DNA of 57,648 nt from positions 1 through 57,648 of the forward strand of contig CAIVQB010000121.1 in NCBI GenBank assembly GCA_903907925.1, in the 5' to 3' direction. The number at the start of each line of letters is the position of its first letter. The stretch's first letter is position 1. This stretch comes from an uncultured Verrucomicrobiota bacterium. Its GTDB lineage: Bacteria; Verrucomicrobiota; Verrucomicrobiia; Limisphaerales; UBA9464. Position numbers and translations under genes: made by a program. Below, one piece after another: positions 38,786-47,978 of the stretch. A model generated the notes under the pieces. That model had not been told where the DNA came from. It searched no databases and was given only the letters and a program-made list of their open reading frames with translations.

Positions 38786-39883
38786 ATGATTGGCTTCCGA
38801 TCGCAGTGCTGGAGTGGGGGCGGCCGTCGGACGATTTGGCTGATTCCGTTGCTGGCGATGTTGCTAAAGATTCCGTTGCTGGCGGAATCCACCAACACGG
38901 CACCGCTCAAAGTAAAGGTGGTGATCGTCACCCTGTTCGAGGTTGGCGCTGATACCGGCGATCGACCCGGTGAATATCAGTTCTGGGTGGAGCGGGAACA
39001 CCTGACCAATCGCGTGGCAGTGCCGGGGGCGTGGCGACCCGTGCGTTATCGCGACGATGGCGTCGTGGGAATCTGCACCGGAGGCGGAATCGCCCGCAGC
39101 GCCGCCAGCATCACCGCGCTGGGCCTCGATCCGCGGTTCGACTGTTCGAAGGCGTATTGGATCACGGCCGGCATTGCCGGAATTGATCCCGCCGATGGAA
39201 CGCTCGGATGCGCGGCTTGGGCGGAGTATGTGATCGACGGTGATCTCGCGCATGAAATTGATGCGCGGGAAATGCCGGCGGACTGGACCACCGGCTATGT
39301 TCCCCTCAGTCAACCGCGGCCCTATGCGCTGCCGCGCAAGAACCGCGGGGTGGGAAACGTGGTGTTCCCCCTGAACAAATCGCTGGTGGACTGGGCCTAC
39401 CGATTGACCCGCGACACACCGTTGCCCGAAACTGACGTCATGCGTTTGAATCGCGCCCGCTACACCAATCATCCGATGGCGCTGCGGTCCCCCTTCGTGC
39501 TCAAGGGGGACAACCTCGCGGGATCCACCTTCTGGCACGGCCGACTGTTGAACCAATGGGCCAACGACTGGGTGAAATACTGGACCGATGGAGCCGGTAA
39601 CTACGTGACCACCGCGATGGAAGACAGCGGGACCCTGCAGGCGCTCACCTTTTTGGCGGAGGCTGGTCGCGCCGACACCAACCGGGTTTTGGTGCTGCGA
39701 ACCGCCAGTAATTTCGATCAACAACCGCCTGGAAAAACCGCCGCCGAAAGTCTCGCCGAGGAGAACGACGGCAAGTTCTCCGCCTACCTGCCGAGTCTTG
39801 AATCCGCCTACCGCGTCGGTAGCAAGGTGCTCCATGAGCTCGTCGGTGGTTGGAGTCGTTACGAGAAGGAGCTGCCGCAATGA
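38786..39883 (+). CDS. NUP-family (purine nucleoside permease-like) exported protein
   Basis: 365 residues. Signal-peptide-like N-terminus (IWLIPLLAMLLKIPLLAEST) followed by a NUP domain (KVKVVIVTLFEVGADTGDRP, then GGGIARSAASITALGLDPRF and AYWITAGIAGIDPADGT). The fold is that of nucleoside phosphorylases, and family members are thought to act on or carry purine nucleosides. Its stop overlaps the next ATG as ATGA. The ATG at 38786, with AGGA about 10 bases before it, gives the signal peptide; the ORF runs upstream to 38690. Exported location and pairing with adenosine deaminase suggest periplasmic handling of nucleosides. Confidence 0.82.
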   Translation: MIGFRSQCWSGGGRRTIWLIPLLAMLLKIPLLAESTNTAPLKVKVVIVTLFEVGADTGDRPGEYQFWVEREHLTNRVAVPGAWRPVRYRDDGVVGICTGGGIARSAASITALGLDPRFDCSKAYWITAGIAGIDPADGTLGCAAWAEYVIDGDLAHEIDAREMPADWTTGYVPLSQPRPYALPRKNRGVGNVVFPLNKSLVDWAYRLTRDTPLPETDVMRLNRARYTNHPMALRSPFVLKGDNLAGSTFWHGRLLNQWANDWVKYWTDGAGNYVTTAMEDSGTLQALTFLAEAGRADTNRVLVLRTASNFDQQPPGKTAAESLAEENDGKFSAYLPSLESAYRVGSKVLHELVGGWSRYEKELPQ

Positions 39884-41295
39884 AACCGATCCGTGTCCTT
39901 CAACTTCTGTGGGCGCTCTGCATGGTTGCGGGTCTGCACCTTCGGGCCTCCGATTTCTCCGACCGGTTTGAACAGATCAAGACCCACACCACCAAGGCCG
40001 AGCTGTTCACCTTCCTATACGCCGTGCCCAAGGGAGGCGATCTGCATCATCACAGCGGCGGCTCATGGCAGATGGACACCCTCTACGCCGTTGCGATTGA
40101 TCCCGCGCGGAACGGCGGGAACCGATTCTACACCCGGCTGCGTGCCGGCAACTGTGACGGTGAAACGAATGGGTGGCGTCAGTTTCAGACGATCGCCGGA
40201 TTCACCTGGAAGGCCCTGTCGGAGTGTGAACGGCAGGAATTCACCGCGCTTGATGAACTCACGCCCATGCAGCGCGATGCGTTTGTCAGTTCATTGCGAT
40301 TGGACAAGCCGGGGGAGGGACGGAATGAGTTCTTCGAGGAGATCTGGCCGCGTTTTGGAGCCATGGGCCGCAGTATCGAGGTGTTTCTCGAAATGACGGT
40401 CGAGACCATGAAGCGCTATGGCGCGGAAAGGGTGCGGTATCTCGAACCCCAGACGATTCCGGTCGGAATGGTTCACGCCGATGGTTCCGCCGTGGATCCC
40501 GAGGAACTGCACCGGCGTTTGAAAGCGCGGCTGGATCAGGCGGATGCGCGGGCGACCGGCGTGGCGGTCCGTTGGCAGGTGGTCGTGCTCCGCTTCACGC
40601 CGGTGGCTGAGAAAAAAATCGAGGAAGCCTACGCCTTCGTCGATGGGCATCGCGATCTTTGGGTGGGCATCAACATGGCCGGCCGCGAGGACAACGACAA
40701 AGGCCATCCCCGCCGTTTCATCGAGACCTACCGCCGCATGCGTCATCGGTATTCCGGCATCGGTCTCGCAATTCATGCCGGTGAGGTCGACGAGCCCAAT
40801 TCCCATATGCGCGACACGCTGCTGCTGGGGGCGACCCGGTTGGGTCATGGCAACAACGTTCTCACCGACGACGATTTGGTCCTCCATCTCCGCAGCGGGA
40901 TCGCCTTCGTGGAAATCAATCTGGTGAGCAATCTGCTCCTGGAATACGTCACCGACTATTCTCAGCATCATTTCGCCGAAATGCTGCGGCTCGGGATTCC
41001 CTGCGGTCTGTCAACGGATGATTCGGGAATGTGGGATTCCGGCATGACCGATGAGTACATGACCGCGGTCACGGAATTCAACCTGACCTGGGATGAACTG
41101 ATCACCTGCGGTCGCAACAGTTTGAAGTGGTCCTTCGCCGAGCCGGCGCTCAAGCAACGGTTGCTCGAAACCTATGACCGGGACGTGGCCGCCTTTGAGA
41201 AGGAGTGGTCCACGGGCGAGGTGGCGGAGAAGTTGAAAACCGTCCGACCGGTCGCGCGAGGATTCGCCGCACGGCGCTGGGGTATTCGATTCTGA
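39880..41295 (+). CDS. Exported adenosine deaminase-like protein
   Basis: 471 residues. Signal peptide (VLQLLWALCMVAGLHLRA), then an adenosine-deaminase (ADGF-like) TIM barrel. Metal ligands are visible: H55 and H57 in GGDLHHHSGG, HAGEVDEPNSHMRD, GHGNNVLTDD and LSTDDSGMWDSGMTDEY. It should convert adenosine to inosine outside the cytoplasm. The ATG overlaps the stop of the NUP gene (ATGA). The residues around the His and Asp ligands look intact, so activity is expected. Confidence 0.87.
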   Translation: MKPIRVLQLLWALCMVAGLHLRASDFSDRFEQIKTHTTKAELFTFLYAVPKGGDLHHHSGGSWQMDTLYAVAIDPARNGGNRFYTRLRAGNCDGETNGWRQFQTIAGFTWKALSECERQEFTALDELTPMQRDAFVSSLRLDKPGEGRNEFFEEIWPRFGAMGRSIEVFLEMTVETMKRYGAERVRYLEPQTIPVGMVHADGSAVDPEELHRRLKARLDQADARATGVAVRWQVVVLRFTPVAEKKIEEAYAFVDGHRDLWVGINMAGREDNDKGHPRRFIETYRRMRHRYSGIGLAIHAGEVDEPNSHMRDTLLLGATRLGHGNNVLTDDDLVLHLRSGIAFVEINLVSNLLLEYVTDYSQHHFAEMLRLGIPCGLSTDDSGMWDSGMTDEYMTAVTEFNLTWDELITCGRNSLKWSFAEPALKQRLLETYDRDVAAFEKEWSTGEVAEKLKTVRPVARGFAARRWGIRF

Positions 41296-41554
41296 GCCTT
41301 GAAGCCCGGAGTTGGGAATCGGGAAAGCATGAAGGCGGATACGGAGTGGGTGGGGCGGCCGGTCCTTGAGGCAATGACGCTCGGGTGCCGGGTCGACTGA
41401 CGGGCGTGATTGCGCCGGAGGGCGCACGACACCCTGCCAGGTGCTTGGCTCGTTCCCCGAACCGCGTTAACGCGGGACTCCGGCCTAACTCGTCGACCAC
41501 ATTCCCTCTTCAACACTTCATCTTTTCAACTCCGTAACCACCCCCCCCGGCGGC
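41296..41554. other. Intergenic region with GTTAAC palindrome
   Basis: 259 bases between the convergent deaminase and PVC-cytochrome genes. CCGCGTTAACGCGG at 41462-41475 is a perfect palindrome, and a CTTCAAC/CTTTTCAAC pyrimidine-rich stretch follows at about 41513-41540. No gene is supported. Confidence 0.4.
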
Positions 41555-44500
41555 CTACTTCGTTGCGCGTTGAGACAGCAGAAAGGCGAGCAGGTGATGG
41601 AATTGTGCCGGGGGCAGTGTCTCGCCGAAGTTGTCGGGCATCAGCGAGAGTTCGCTTTCCCGACGTTCGGTGACGTTGCCTTTCTTCACCGAGAATTCCT
41701 TCCCGGTGCCGTCGGCGAACACCAGCAGATCGCCGTCTTCGCGCCGGAACAATCCGCTTTGCACGTCGCCGTCCTTCAAGGTCAGCACCGTCTGGCGAAA
41801 AGCGCGGTCAACATTCCGATTCGGATCGAGAATATCCTCACACAGACGTTCGGCGCCGCGACTGCCGACGCCGGTGAGCTGGGGTCCGACCAGGCCGCCC
41901 TGGCCTTCGATCTGATGACAGGCGGCGCAGTTCTGCTGAAAGAGTTTCCGGCCTTCCTCCACGCTGGCGGTGGCGGATGCGAAGGATGCACGGCGCTCGG
42001 TGATCAAGCGGTCACGAGCGGCATCGGCAGGGGGCAAATCCTTGGTCAGTGCCGCGACGCGGGCTTCCCAATTCACCGGCTTCACGGCCTGCAGCCGGTT
42101 CTTCAACCCGGTGCCTTGGAGTAATCGCGCTGAGACGACGCCCTGGCTGACGGCATTGAGCAGGGCTTCAGCACCATCGCGCGAACCGGTCAACGCCGTG
42201 GCCCAACGGGCCTGCAATCGCAGCGGAGCGGCCTTCATCGCACCCACCAATGCGGTGCGGGCCGGATCGGAATTCATTTCCGCCAGGCTGGCTCCGAAGC
42301 GTTCACGGACGGTTTCCGGCTGGCGATCATCGACGACGGTGGCAGCCAGGAGCGGAAATGCGGCCAACGGATCCAGCGTCGCAAAGGCACGTGCGGCGGC
42401 CGCGCGGGCACCGGGATCGCCGGGTTGCTGAAGCACCAGTGCGAGGCGTGGTGCGAGATCCTTCAATCCCAATCGGGCTGCGAGATCGGCCGCGCCGGCC
42501 ATGCGGTCCGCGCCCGCGCGCGGAGCGACCCGGGGAAGTTCAGGTCCGCCCGTGATATCGCCGATGGCCAGCCAGGCGTAGGCATCACCGGTGTCTTCAT
42601 CCACCACCTCCAGCACCACCGGCGTTCCCTCGGCGGAATGGGTGTCCCAGGTGATCTTGCGGGCCACGTCGGTCCGGGGCGGTGCCGCTTCGAAGAGGAT
42701 CGCACCGGTCTGGGCGTTTCGGAGGCGGACACCGTTGCGATGTTTGGCCGGTTTGTCGGGATAGCCGTCGTGCCCGGCGAGCCAGAAGCTGAGCTGGATG
42801 CCGGCCTTGAATTCGGGAGAACGGAGGACGCCGGTGAGTTGTTCGCCGCGGCCCAGGCTGGAAATGACGCGGATCTTGGCGCCGTCGGTCCGGGTGCGTT
42901 CCTGGAAATCCCAGGGGTTATCGGTGGGTGCGGCATCCAGTGGGATATTGGACCAATCCGAGCCCGCTCCAGGTCCGTTTTCGAGCACTTCACGGGCGAG
43001 GACGGCACCCCAGTCCTTTAGCGCTTGCGGTGGCAGGACACCGCGTTGTTGCAGTCCTTGGTCCACTGATTTGAAGAGGGCCAGTTGGAAATCCGGTTGC
43101 TTGGGGAAGCGTGCCTGGACGAAGCGAGCCAGCTCGGGAAGTTCGCTCTCCGGTGCCTGGCGCGCCGCTTGGAGCAGAGCCTCGTTCAAGCGTTCCGGCC
43201 CCTGATTGGCGATGAGATCCATCTGCCGGATCAAGAACGTGGCGGCTTCCGGTGAATTAACCGCGACGGCCACTTCGAGGAGTGCGAGGCGATCGGCGTT
43301 GGAGAATTGGGTCGCCGCCACCACCTGGCGGAAGACGGCGGCATCGCGGAGATGATCGCGCAGCGCTTTCTTCACCACGTAGAGCAGGTGGGTGTCGGCG
43401 GCGGGAATCTTCGCGCGAAGATCCAACAACGGTCGAAGATGCTCGAAGGCAGGGTGCGCCCCAAGCGCCTCGGCGGCGCAACGCTGGACCAATGCATCCC
43501 CATCGTTCAGGCACGAGACGGCCAGGCGATCAAGCGCCGGGCTTAGCGAGGGTCGGGCTGCCAAAATACGTTGAGTGTGAACGCGGAGGAGCGCGTTCGC
43601 CCGTCTGCCAGAATAGGAGAGTTCGGAATCGCTCAAAACTCCGAGACGTTCCAGAAGCCAGAGCGTGTGGACATGTTGCCAGGCCTCGGTGGTGGCATCC
43701 GCAGCCGACGAATGTCCGCGCAAGCCGGACAGGGTTTTTCTGAGGGCGGGTATGGAGCCGGCTCCGAACCGATCCTGAATGTCGTTCATCGCCAGCAGCC
43801 GGCGCGTCAGGTTCGGGGAACCCATTTCAGCGATCAATCCATCGAGCGTGCCCGGCAACGCGACGGGGTGGAGTTTTGTTTTTCCGTCGGTGCCCTTGTA
43901 CACAATCCGCCAGATGCGGCCGCGTTCGCGGTCACGTCCGGGATGGGACAGCGGGACTTCGTAATGTCCGATGATGCGGTTGTAAAAGTCGGCGATGTAG
44001 AGGGCACCGTCGGGTCCGAGCTGGTTGTCCACCGGGCGGAACCAGGGATCGGTGGTGGTGAGGAAGTCGGGCTGTTCGATCGCCTGCGGGGACGAGCCGT
44101 GGAAGATGAGGTGATCGCGGTTGAGCCGGCTGGTCATCACGTTGCCGATGAAGAAATTGTCCTGATATTCCGCCGGCCAGAGGTTGTCGTTGTAATAGAA
44201 GGCGCCGTCGATGGCGGTGCTGCCGTGGGCGTGTTCCATCAACACGGGGGCGAAGCCGAGTCCATCGTGGGGTTTGCCGAAGCTTGGATAATAACCACCG
44301 TCCAACAACTGGTAGATGGGGGCGCTGTGGCAATCGCTGGAGTACAGGTTGCCGCGGGCATCCCAGGCGAGGCCGAACGGATTCACCTGGCCGTGGGTGT
44401 GTTGCTCAATGTGCGAGCCATCGAGACGAATGCGGTAGGTGTTGCCGGAGTTCAGATCGACATGGCTTCCGTCGCGGGCGGTGACGTGGGAATCGTTGTT

Positions 44501-45088
44501 GAAGCCGTGCGTCGCATACATCCAGCCGTCAAACCCGCGGCGGAACGAGGACTGGTTTCCATGCGTGTCACGCGTGTGATCGAACGGACCGTAAAGCTGC
44601 GTGCGCTTGTCGGCGACGCCATCGCCATCGGTGTCTTCGAGCAGCCAAATGTTCGGGATGCTCCACACGATGGCCTTCCAGTGGCGGTCATCGGTGCGGA
44701 ACGGGTAGATGCCGATGGGAATGTTCAGACCCTCGGCGAACTTGGTGACTTTTCGTGCGCGACCGTCGGGTCCGAAATCCTCGAAGATCATCACCCGATC
44801 GCGTCCGATCCGGTTGGTCGGTGCCGGGAACGGATACTCGATGCTGGTGGTGACCCACAGACGACCAGTGACGTCGAACTGCAGGTTCATCGGCTTGTTG
44901 ATGTCCGGCTCGGTGGCGACGAGCTGGATTTCGAATCCCGGCGGCAGCTTGAACTTGGCTGCCTGTTCCACGGGAGTGAGCGGTGGCGTGGTGCGCACGC
45001 CGAGATCGAATTCGTCCTCGGCGGTCAGTGAAAAGACCGTGGCGACGGAAGCGAGGCCGACGAAGGAGGCTAGGATGCGGGAATGCAT
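41555..45088 (-). CDS. PVC-type beta-propeller/cytochrome c fusion protein
   Basis: 1177 residues. Signal peptide (ILASFVGLASVATVFSLTA), an N-terminal propeller resembling PVC-type membrane-bound dehydrogenases (FKLPPGFEIQLVATEPDINK, LQFDVTGRLWVTTSIEYPFP, NIPIGIYPF), then a helical HEAT-like middle and a C-terminal cytochrome c with CAACH and GPQLTGVGSRG. The long VTRLNRDHLIFHGS-like region is standard for the family. Such proteins are frequent in planctomycetes and verrucomicrobia and are thought to couple oxidation of sugars or polysaccharide fragments to the respiratory chain; the substrate is not known. ATG 45088 is chosen for the signal peptide. Confidence 0.88.
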   Translation of the reverse strand: MHSRILASFVGLASVATVFSLTAEDEFDLGVRTTPPLTPVEQAAKFKLPPGFEIQLVATEPDINKPMNLQFDVTGRLWVTTSIEYPFPAPTNRIGRDRVMIFEDFGPDGRARKVTKFAEGLNIPIGIYPFRTDDRHWKAIVWSIPNIWLLEDTDGDGVADKRTQLYGPFDHTRDTHGNQSSFRRGFDGWMYATHGFNNDSHVTARDGSHVDLNSGNTYRIRLDGSHIEQHTHGQVNPFGLAWDARGNLYSSDCHSAPIYQLLDGGYYPSFGKPHDGLGFAPVLMEHAHGSTAIDGAFYYNDNLWPAEYQDNFFIGNVMTSRLNRDHLIFHGSSPQAIEQPDFLTTTDPWFRPVDNQLGPDGALYIADFYNRIIGHYEVPLSHPGRDRERGRIWRIVYKGTDGKTKLHPVALPGTLDGLIAEMGSPNLTRRLLAMNDIQDRFGAGSIPALRKTLSGLRGHSSAADATTEAWQHVHTLWLLERLGVLSDSELSYSGRRANALLRVHTQRILAARPSLSPALDRLAVSCLNDGDALVQRCAAEALGAHPAFEHLRPLLDLRAKIPAADTHLLYVVKKALRDHLRDAAVFRQVVAATQFSNADRLALLEVAVAVNSPEAATFLIRQMDLIANQGPERLNEALLQAARQAPESELPELARFVQARFPKQPDFQLALFKSVDQGLQQRGVLPPQALKDWGAVLAREVLENGPGAGSDWSNIPLDAAPTDNPWDFQERTRTDGAKIRVISSLGRGEQLTGVLRSPEFKAGIQLSFWLAGHDGYPDKPAKHRNGVRLRNAQTGAILFEAAPPRTDVARKITWDTHSAEGTPVVLEVVDEDTGDAYAWLAIGDITGGPELPRVAPRAGADRMAGAADLAARLGLKDLAPRLALVLQQPGDPGARAAAARAFATLDPLAAFPLLAATVVDDRQPETVRERFGASLAEMNSDPARTALVGAMKAAPLRLQARWATALTGSRDGAEALLNAVSQGVVSARLLQGTGLKNRLQAVKPVNWEARVAALTKDLPPADAARDRLITERRASFASATASVEEGRKLFQQNCAACHQIEGQGGLVGPQLTGVGSRGAERLCEDILDPNRNVDRAFRQTVLTLKDGDVQSGLFRREDGDLLVFADGTGKEFSVKKGNVTERRESELSLMPDNFGETLPPAQFHHLLAFLLSQRATK

Positions 45089-45203
45089 GGGCTGATGGAC
45101 GGGGAGGGTACCGGTGAATTCGATCGGAGAAAGCGGGAAGATGATTCCAAATAAACCCGTTCCTTGGCCAAAACAGTCGCTTCGGCTAGCGTCGGCGGCC
45201 GTC

Positions 45204-46067
45204 ATGCCCCGGAACCCGTTGCCTTCAACCCGCACCCTGCTGGTGCTGGGGCGTGCTTCGAACCTTCCAACCGTGTGGTCGAATTGTGTCGCCGGATGGT
45301 GGATGGGCGGCGGTGGGGGTTTGTTCACCCTGCTCCAACTCTGCCTGGGCGGGACGCTGCTGTACCTCGGTGGGATGTATTTGAACGACGCCATGGATGC
45401 AGCGTTTGACCGGCAACACCGGCGCGAACGGCCGATCCCGTCCGGGGCCATCGACGAAGCCCTGGTGTGGCAGTTGGGATCCGGTTTGATCGCCGCGGGG
45501 TGGCTGCTGCTGGCGGTGTTGGGATGGGACACTGCCCTGCTCGCGACCTTGCTCGTGGTGGCGGTTCTGGTTTACGACGCCGTTCACAAGGCAGTCACCT
45601 TTTCGCCGGTGCTGATGGCGGCCTGCCGATTCTTTCTGCTGCTGGCGGCGGCTTCGGCCGGTGCTGATGGCGTGACCGGGCTGTCGATCTGGAATGCCTT
45701 TGGCCTGGCGGGGTGGATTGTGGGATTGAGCTATGTCGCGCGCCGCGAGAGCACCACCGGCCGCCTGCGCCGCTGGCCGCTGGCGGCTCTGCTGCTGCCG
45801 CTGTTCTTCGCTGCATTGTTCAACAACGGTGAATGGTTTTGGCGCGCCGCGGGCGTGGCCGCACTCGTCCTGGCATGGACCGGTTGGTGCCTGCGCCACA
45901 CGTTGGTGCCGGCGGGTCGGAACCTCGGATTGACGGTGTCCGGCCTGCTGGCGGGGATCTGCCTGGTCGACTGGCTGTCGGTCATACCGTCGACATCGGG
46001 TGGCCTGCTGTTCCTTGCCTTCTTCGGGCTGGCGTTGCTGGGACAACGATTCATTCCGGCAACCTGA
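45204..46067 (+). CDS. UbiA-family prenyltransferase
   Basis: 287 residues with seven to nine membrane helices. First Asp-rich motif NDAMDAAFD at residues 61-69, second motif YDAVHK in the VLVYDAVHKAVTFSP segment, which lacks the usual second Asp pair. It transfers prenyl groups to an aromatic or other acceptor in quinone, haem or lipid synthesis; which one is unclear. The start ATG 45204 is preferred since the family begins soon before the first helix; the ORF extends to 45114. It diverges from the PVC-cytochrome gene by 115 bases. Confidence 0.83.
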   Translation: MPRNPLPSTRTLLVLGRASNLPTVWSNCVAGWWMGGGGGLFTLLQLCLGGTLLYLGGMYLNDAMDAAFDRQHRRERPIPSGAIDEALVWQLGSGLIAAGWLLLAVLGWDTALLATLLVVAVLVYDAVHKAVTFSPVLMAACRFFLLLAAASAGADGVTGLSIWNAFGLAGWIVGLSYVARRESTTGRLRRWPLAALLLPLFFAALFNNGEWFWRAAGVAALVLAWTGWCLRHTLVPAGRNLGLTVSGLLAGICLVDWLSVIPSTSGGLLFLAFFGLALLGQRFIPAT

Positions 46068-46109
46068 ACAACGGGCGCCAAACCGGAATCATTCAGAAGA
46101 AGCAGGGAA

Positions 46110-46138
46110 GACACTGATTTCACGGATTCACACGGATT
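46110..46138 (+). repeat. Solitary CACGGATT-type repeat
   Basis: 29-base copy of the repeat flanking the GxxExxY gene, starting GACACTGATTTCACGGATTC. It matches the 53149-53177 arm (reverse complement) at 27 of 29 bases and the 52734-52762 arm at 25 of 29. It lies between the UbiA-like and shikimate kinase genes, with no gene of its own, so it resembles a non-autonomous or remnant copy. Confidence 0.85.
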
Positions 46139-46255
46139 CATGAAGAACTGATCGGATCCGGTTCATCCGGTCCATCCTGCCTGAATTTCTTCATCGCGAC
46201 CATCCCTGGCAAGTTCGGCATTCATTCCGCGTGCCCGCGAGGCTAGTCTGTCCCC

Positions 46256-46792
46256 GTGCCTTCCGGTCGCCAGATCCGCAACATCGCCCTGATTGGGTTC
46301 ATGGGTGCCGGGAAGACCACGGTCGGGCATCTGCTGGCGGAGGTCATGGGATTTGAACTGATCGACACCGACCGGGTGATTGAGAAGCGGACCCATCGCC
46401 GGATCCAGGACATCTTCGCGATGGATGGCGAGGCCGCTTTTCGCGCATTGGAAAACGAGCTGGTGCTCGAGCTGGAATCGGCCAATCGGGTGGTGATTTC
46501 CACCGGAGGAGGCCTGGTGATCAATCCGGCAAACATGGAGAGCCTCCGCCAACATTCCCTCGTGACGTGTTTGTGGGCCTCCCCGGAAACGATCTTTGAG
46601 CGGGTCAAATCCCAGACCCATCGGCCCTTGCTCAATGCACCCGATCCGTTGGGAAAAATCCGCGACCTTCTGCTCCAGCGTGCGCCGTTTTACAAGGAGG
46701 CGGACCTTTTGGTTGGTGTGGATTTTCGGGCGCCGCAGGAAACGGTGCGGCACATCGCGGCGGCGTTCGCGCGGGCCTCGGCGCTTTTTTGA
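46256..46792 (+). CDS. aroK: Shikimate kinase
   Basis: 178 residues. ATP-binding GFMGAGKTT near residue 14, then LIDTDRVIEKR (shikimate-binding Asp), FRALENELV and STGGGLV, and a RPLLNAPDPLGKIRDLLLQR lid segment. It phosphorylates shikimate in aromatic amino-acid synthesis. GTG start at 46256, supported by the short N-terminus before the beta-strand. The next gene queG starts 7 bases later on the same strand. Confidence 0.95.
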   Translation: MPSGRQIRNIALIGFMGAGKTTVGHLLAEVMGFELIDTDRVIEKRTHRRIQDIFAMDGEAAFRALENELVLELESANRVVISTGGGLVINPANMESLRQHSLVTCLWASPETIFERVKSQTHRPLLNAPDPLGKIRDLLLQRAPFYKEADLLVGVDFRAPQETVRHIAAAFARASALF

Positions 46793-46799
46793 AACAGCC

Positions 46800-47876
46800 A
46801 TGCAGACCGAGACGCTGCGTCGGCGGGCCCTGGAACTGGGATTCGATCTGTGCCGATTCACCTCCGCCGCGCCGCCTACGACGGGTTCACGGTTCGCGGA
46901 ATCGCTGGAGCGCGGAGATCACGCCGGCATGGAATGGCTGGCGCGGAATGCCGCGAAACGGATGGATCCAGAACTCGTCCTGCCCGGGGCGCGAACGGTG
47001 GTGGTTCTAGCGGCGAGCTACTGGCATCCGGAAAAGGATGGGGCCGGCGCTTCCGTCGGAAGGATCGGTGCGAACGGAGTAGTGGCACGTTACGCGCGGC
47101 ATGCGGATTACCATGATGCGCTGGCCGGACCGTTGCGGACCCTGACAGGCGAGATCGATTCCGCCGGAGGGGCAGGGACGCGGTCGCTATGGTATGTCGA
47201 CACTGGACCGGTTCTGGAGCGGGATCTGGCGCAGCGGGCGGGGATTGGGTTCGCAGGGAAGCACACCAACCTGATTTCGCGACAGCTTGGGAACTGGTTC
47301 CTGTTGTCGGAAATTCTGACCACCGTTGAATTCGACCCCGATGCACCGGAGGTCAACCGCTGTGGATCGTGCAGCCGCTGTCTGACGGCCTGTCCGACCG
47401 GTGCGTTGCCCGCGCCATTCCGCCTCGATTCGCGGCGGTGCATTTCCTACCTGACCATCGAATTGAAAGGGGAGATTCCCGAGGAACTCCGGCCGCTGAT
47501 TGGAAATCGAATTTACGGGTGTGACGATTGCTTGGCGGCCTGCCCGTGGAATCGGTTCGCGCGCGAGGGACGATTGATGCGGGCCGCGGTTCGGGAGGAT
47601 CTGGCGGAACCCGATTTGCTCGAATTGCTGGCCCTGGACGAGGCTGGATTCAAGCGGATGTTTGCCGGAACCCCGATCCTTCGAACCCGGCGCCGCGGCC
47701 TGCTGCGGAATGTCTGCGTGGCGCTCGGGAACACCGGGACGATCAACTGCTTGTCGGCGTTGGAGCGCGCGTCACGGGATTCCGAACCGTTGATCGCCTC
47801 GCATGCGGTCTGGGCGATTGGGGAAGTCGAGCGGCGGCTGAAACCGCGCGGAACGAGTAGGCAAGTGGGCGAATGA
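46800..47876 (+). CDS. queG: Epoxyqueuosine reductase QueG
   Basis: 358 residues. N-terminal cobalamin-binding domain and a C-terminal ferredoxin-like domain with two [4Fe-4S] motifs: CGSCSRCLTACPTGAL and CDDCLAACPWN, plus a C-terminal HEAT-like tail (NCLSALERASRDSEPLIASH). It reduces epoxyqueuosine to queuosine in tRNA. Its last codons (SRQVGE) and the stop codon lie in the repetitive GTGGGCGAATGAGCGAGTGG sequence, so the C-terminus is partly supplied by that element. Confidence 0.93.
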   Translation: MQTETLRRRALELGFDLCRFTSAAPPTTGSRFAESLERGDHAGMEWLARNAAKRMDPELVLPGARTVVVLAASYWHPEKDGAGASVGRIGANGVVARYARHADYHDALAGPLRTLTGEIDSAGGAGTRSLWYVDTGPVLERDLAQRAGIGFAGKHTNLISRQLGNWFLLSEILTTVEFDPDAPEVNRCGSCSRCLTACPTGALPAPFRLDSRRCISYLTIELKGEIPEELRPLIGNRIYGCDDCLAACPWNRFAREGRLMRAAVREDLAEPDLLELLALDEAGFKRMFAGTPILRTRRRGLLRNVCVALGNTGTINCLSALERASRDSEPLIASHAVWAIGEVERRLKPRGTSRQVGE

Positions 47877-47978
47877 GCGAGTGGGCGTCCAGTCCTTCTC
47901 GCGGCTCAAGGACTCGGTTTTGGCGTCTTTTCTACTCACTCACTCGCATACTGGCTCACTTGCCCACTCTTCTTTCAT
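47857..47978. repeat. Inverted AGTGGGC-type repeat pair with hairpin
   Basis: Left arm GCAAGTGGGCGAATGAGCGA at about 47861-47880 and right arm TGGCTCACTTGCCCACTC at about 47952-47969 are imperfect inverted copies. Between them is AGTCCTT-CTCGCGGCTC-AAGGACT at 47891-47914, then CGGTTTTGG. The block separates convergent queG and the cysteine desulfurase gene and may end transcription from both sides. Confidence 0.5.
47891..47920. terminator. Putative hairpin terminator between convergent genes
   Basis: 7-bp stem AGTCCTT/AAGGACT with a 10-base loop, followed by CGGTTT. The U-run is poor, so it is only a candidate. Confidence 0.3.

Noticed and set aside
38786-39883. NUP protein as an integral membrane permease
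   Set aside because: Only one hydrophobic segment, at the N-terminus, so it is an exported soluble protein despite the historical family name.
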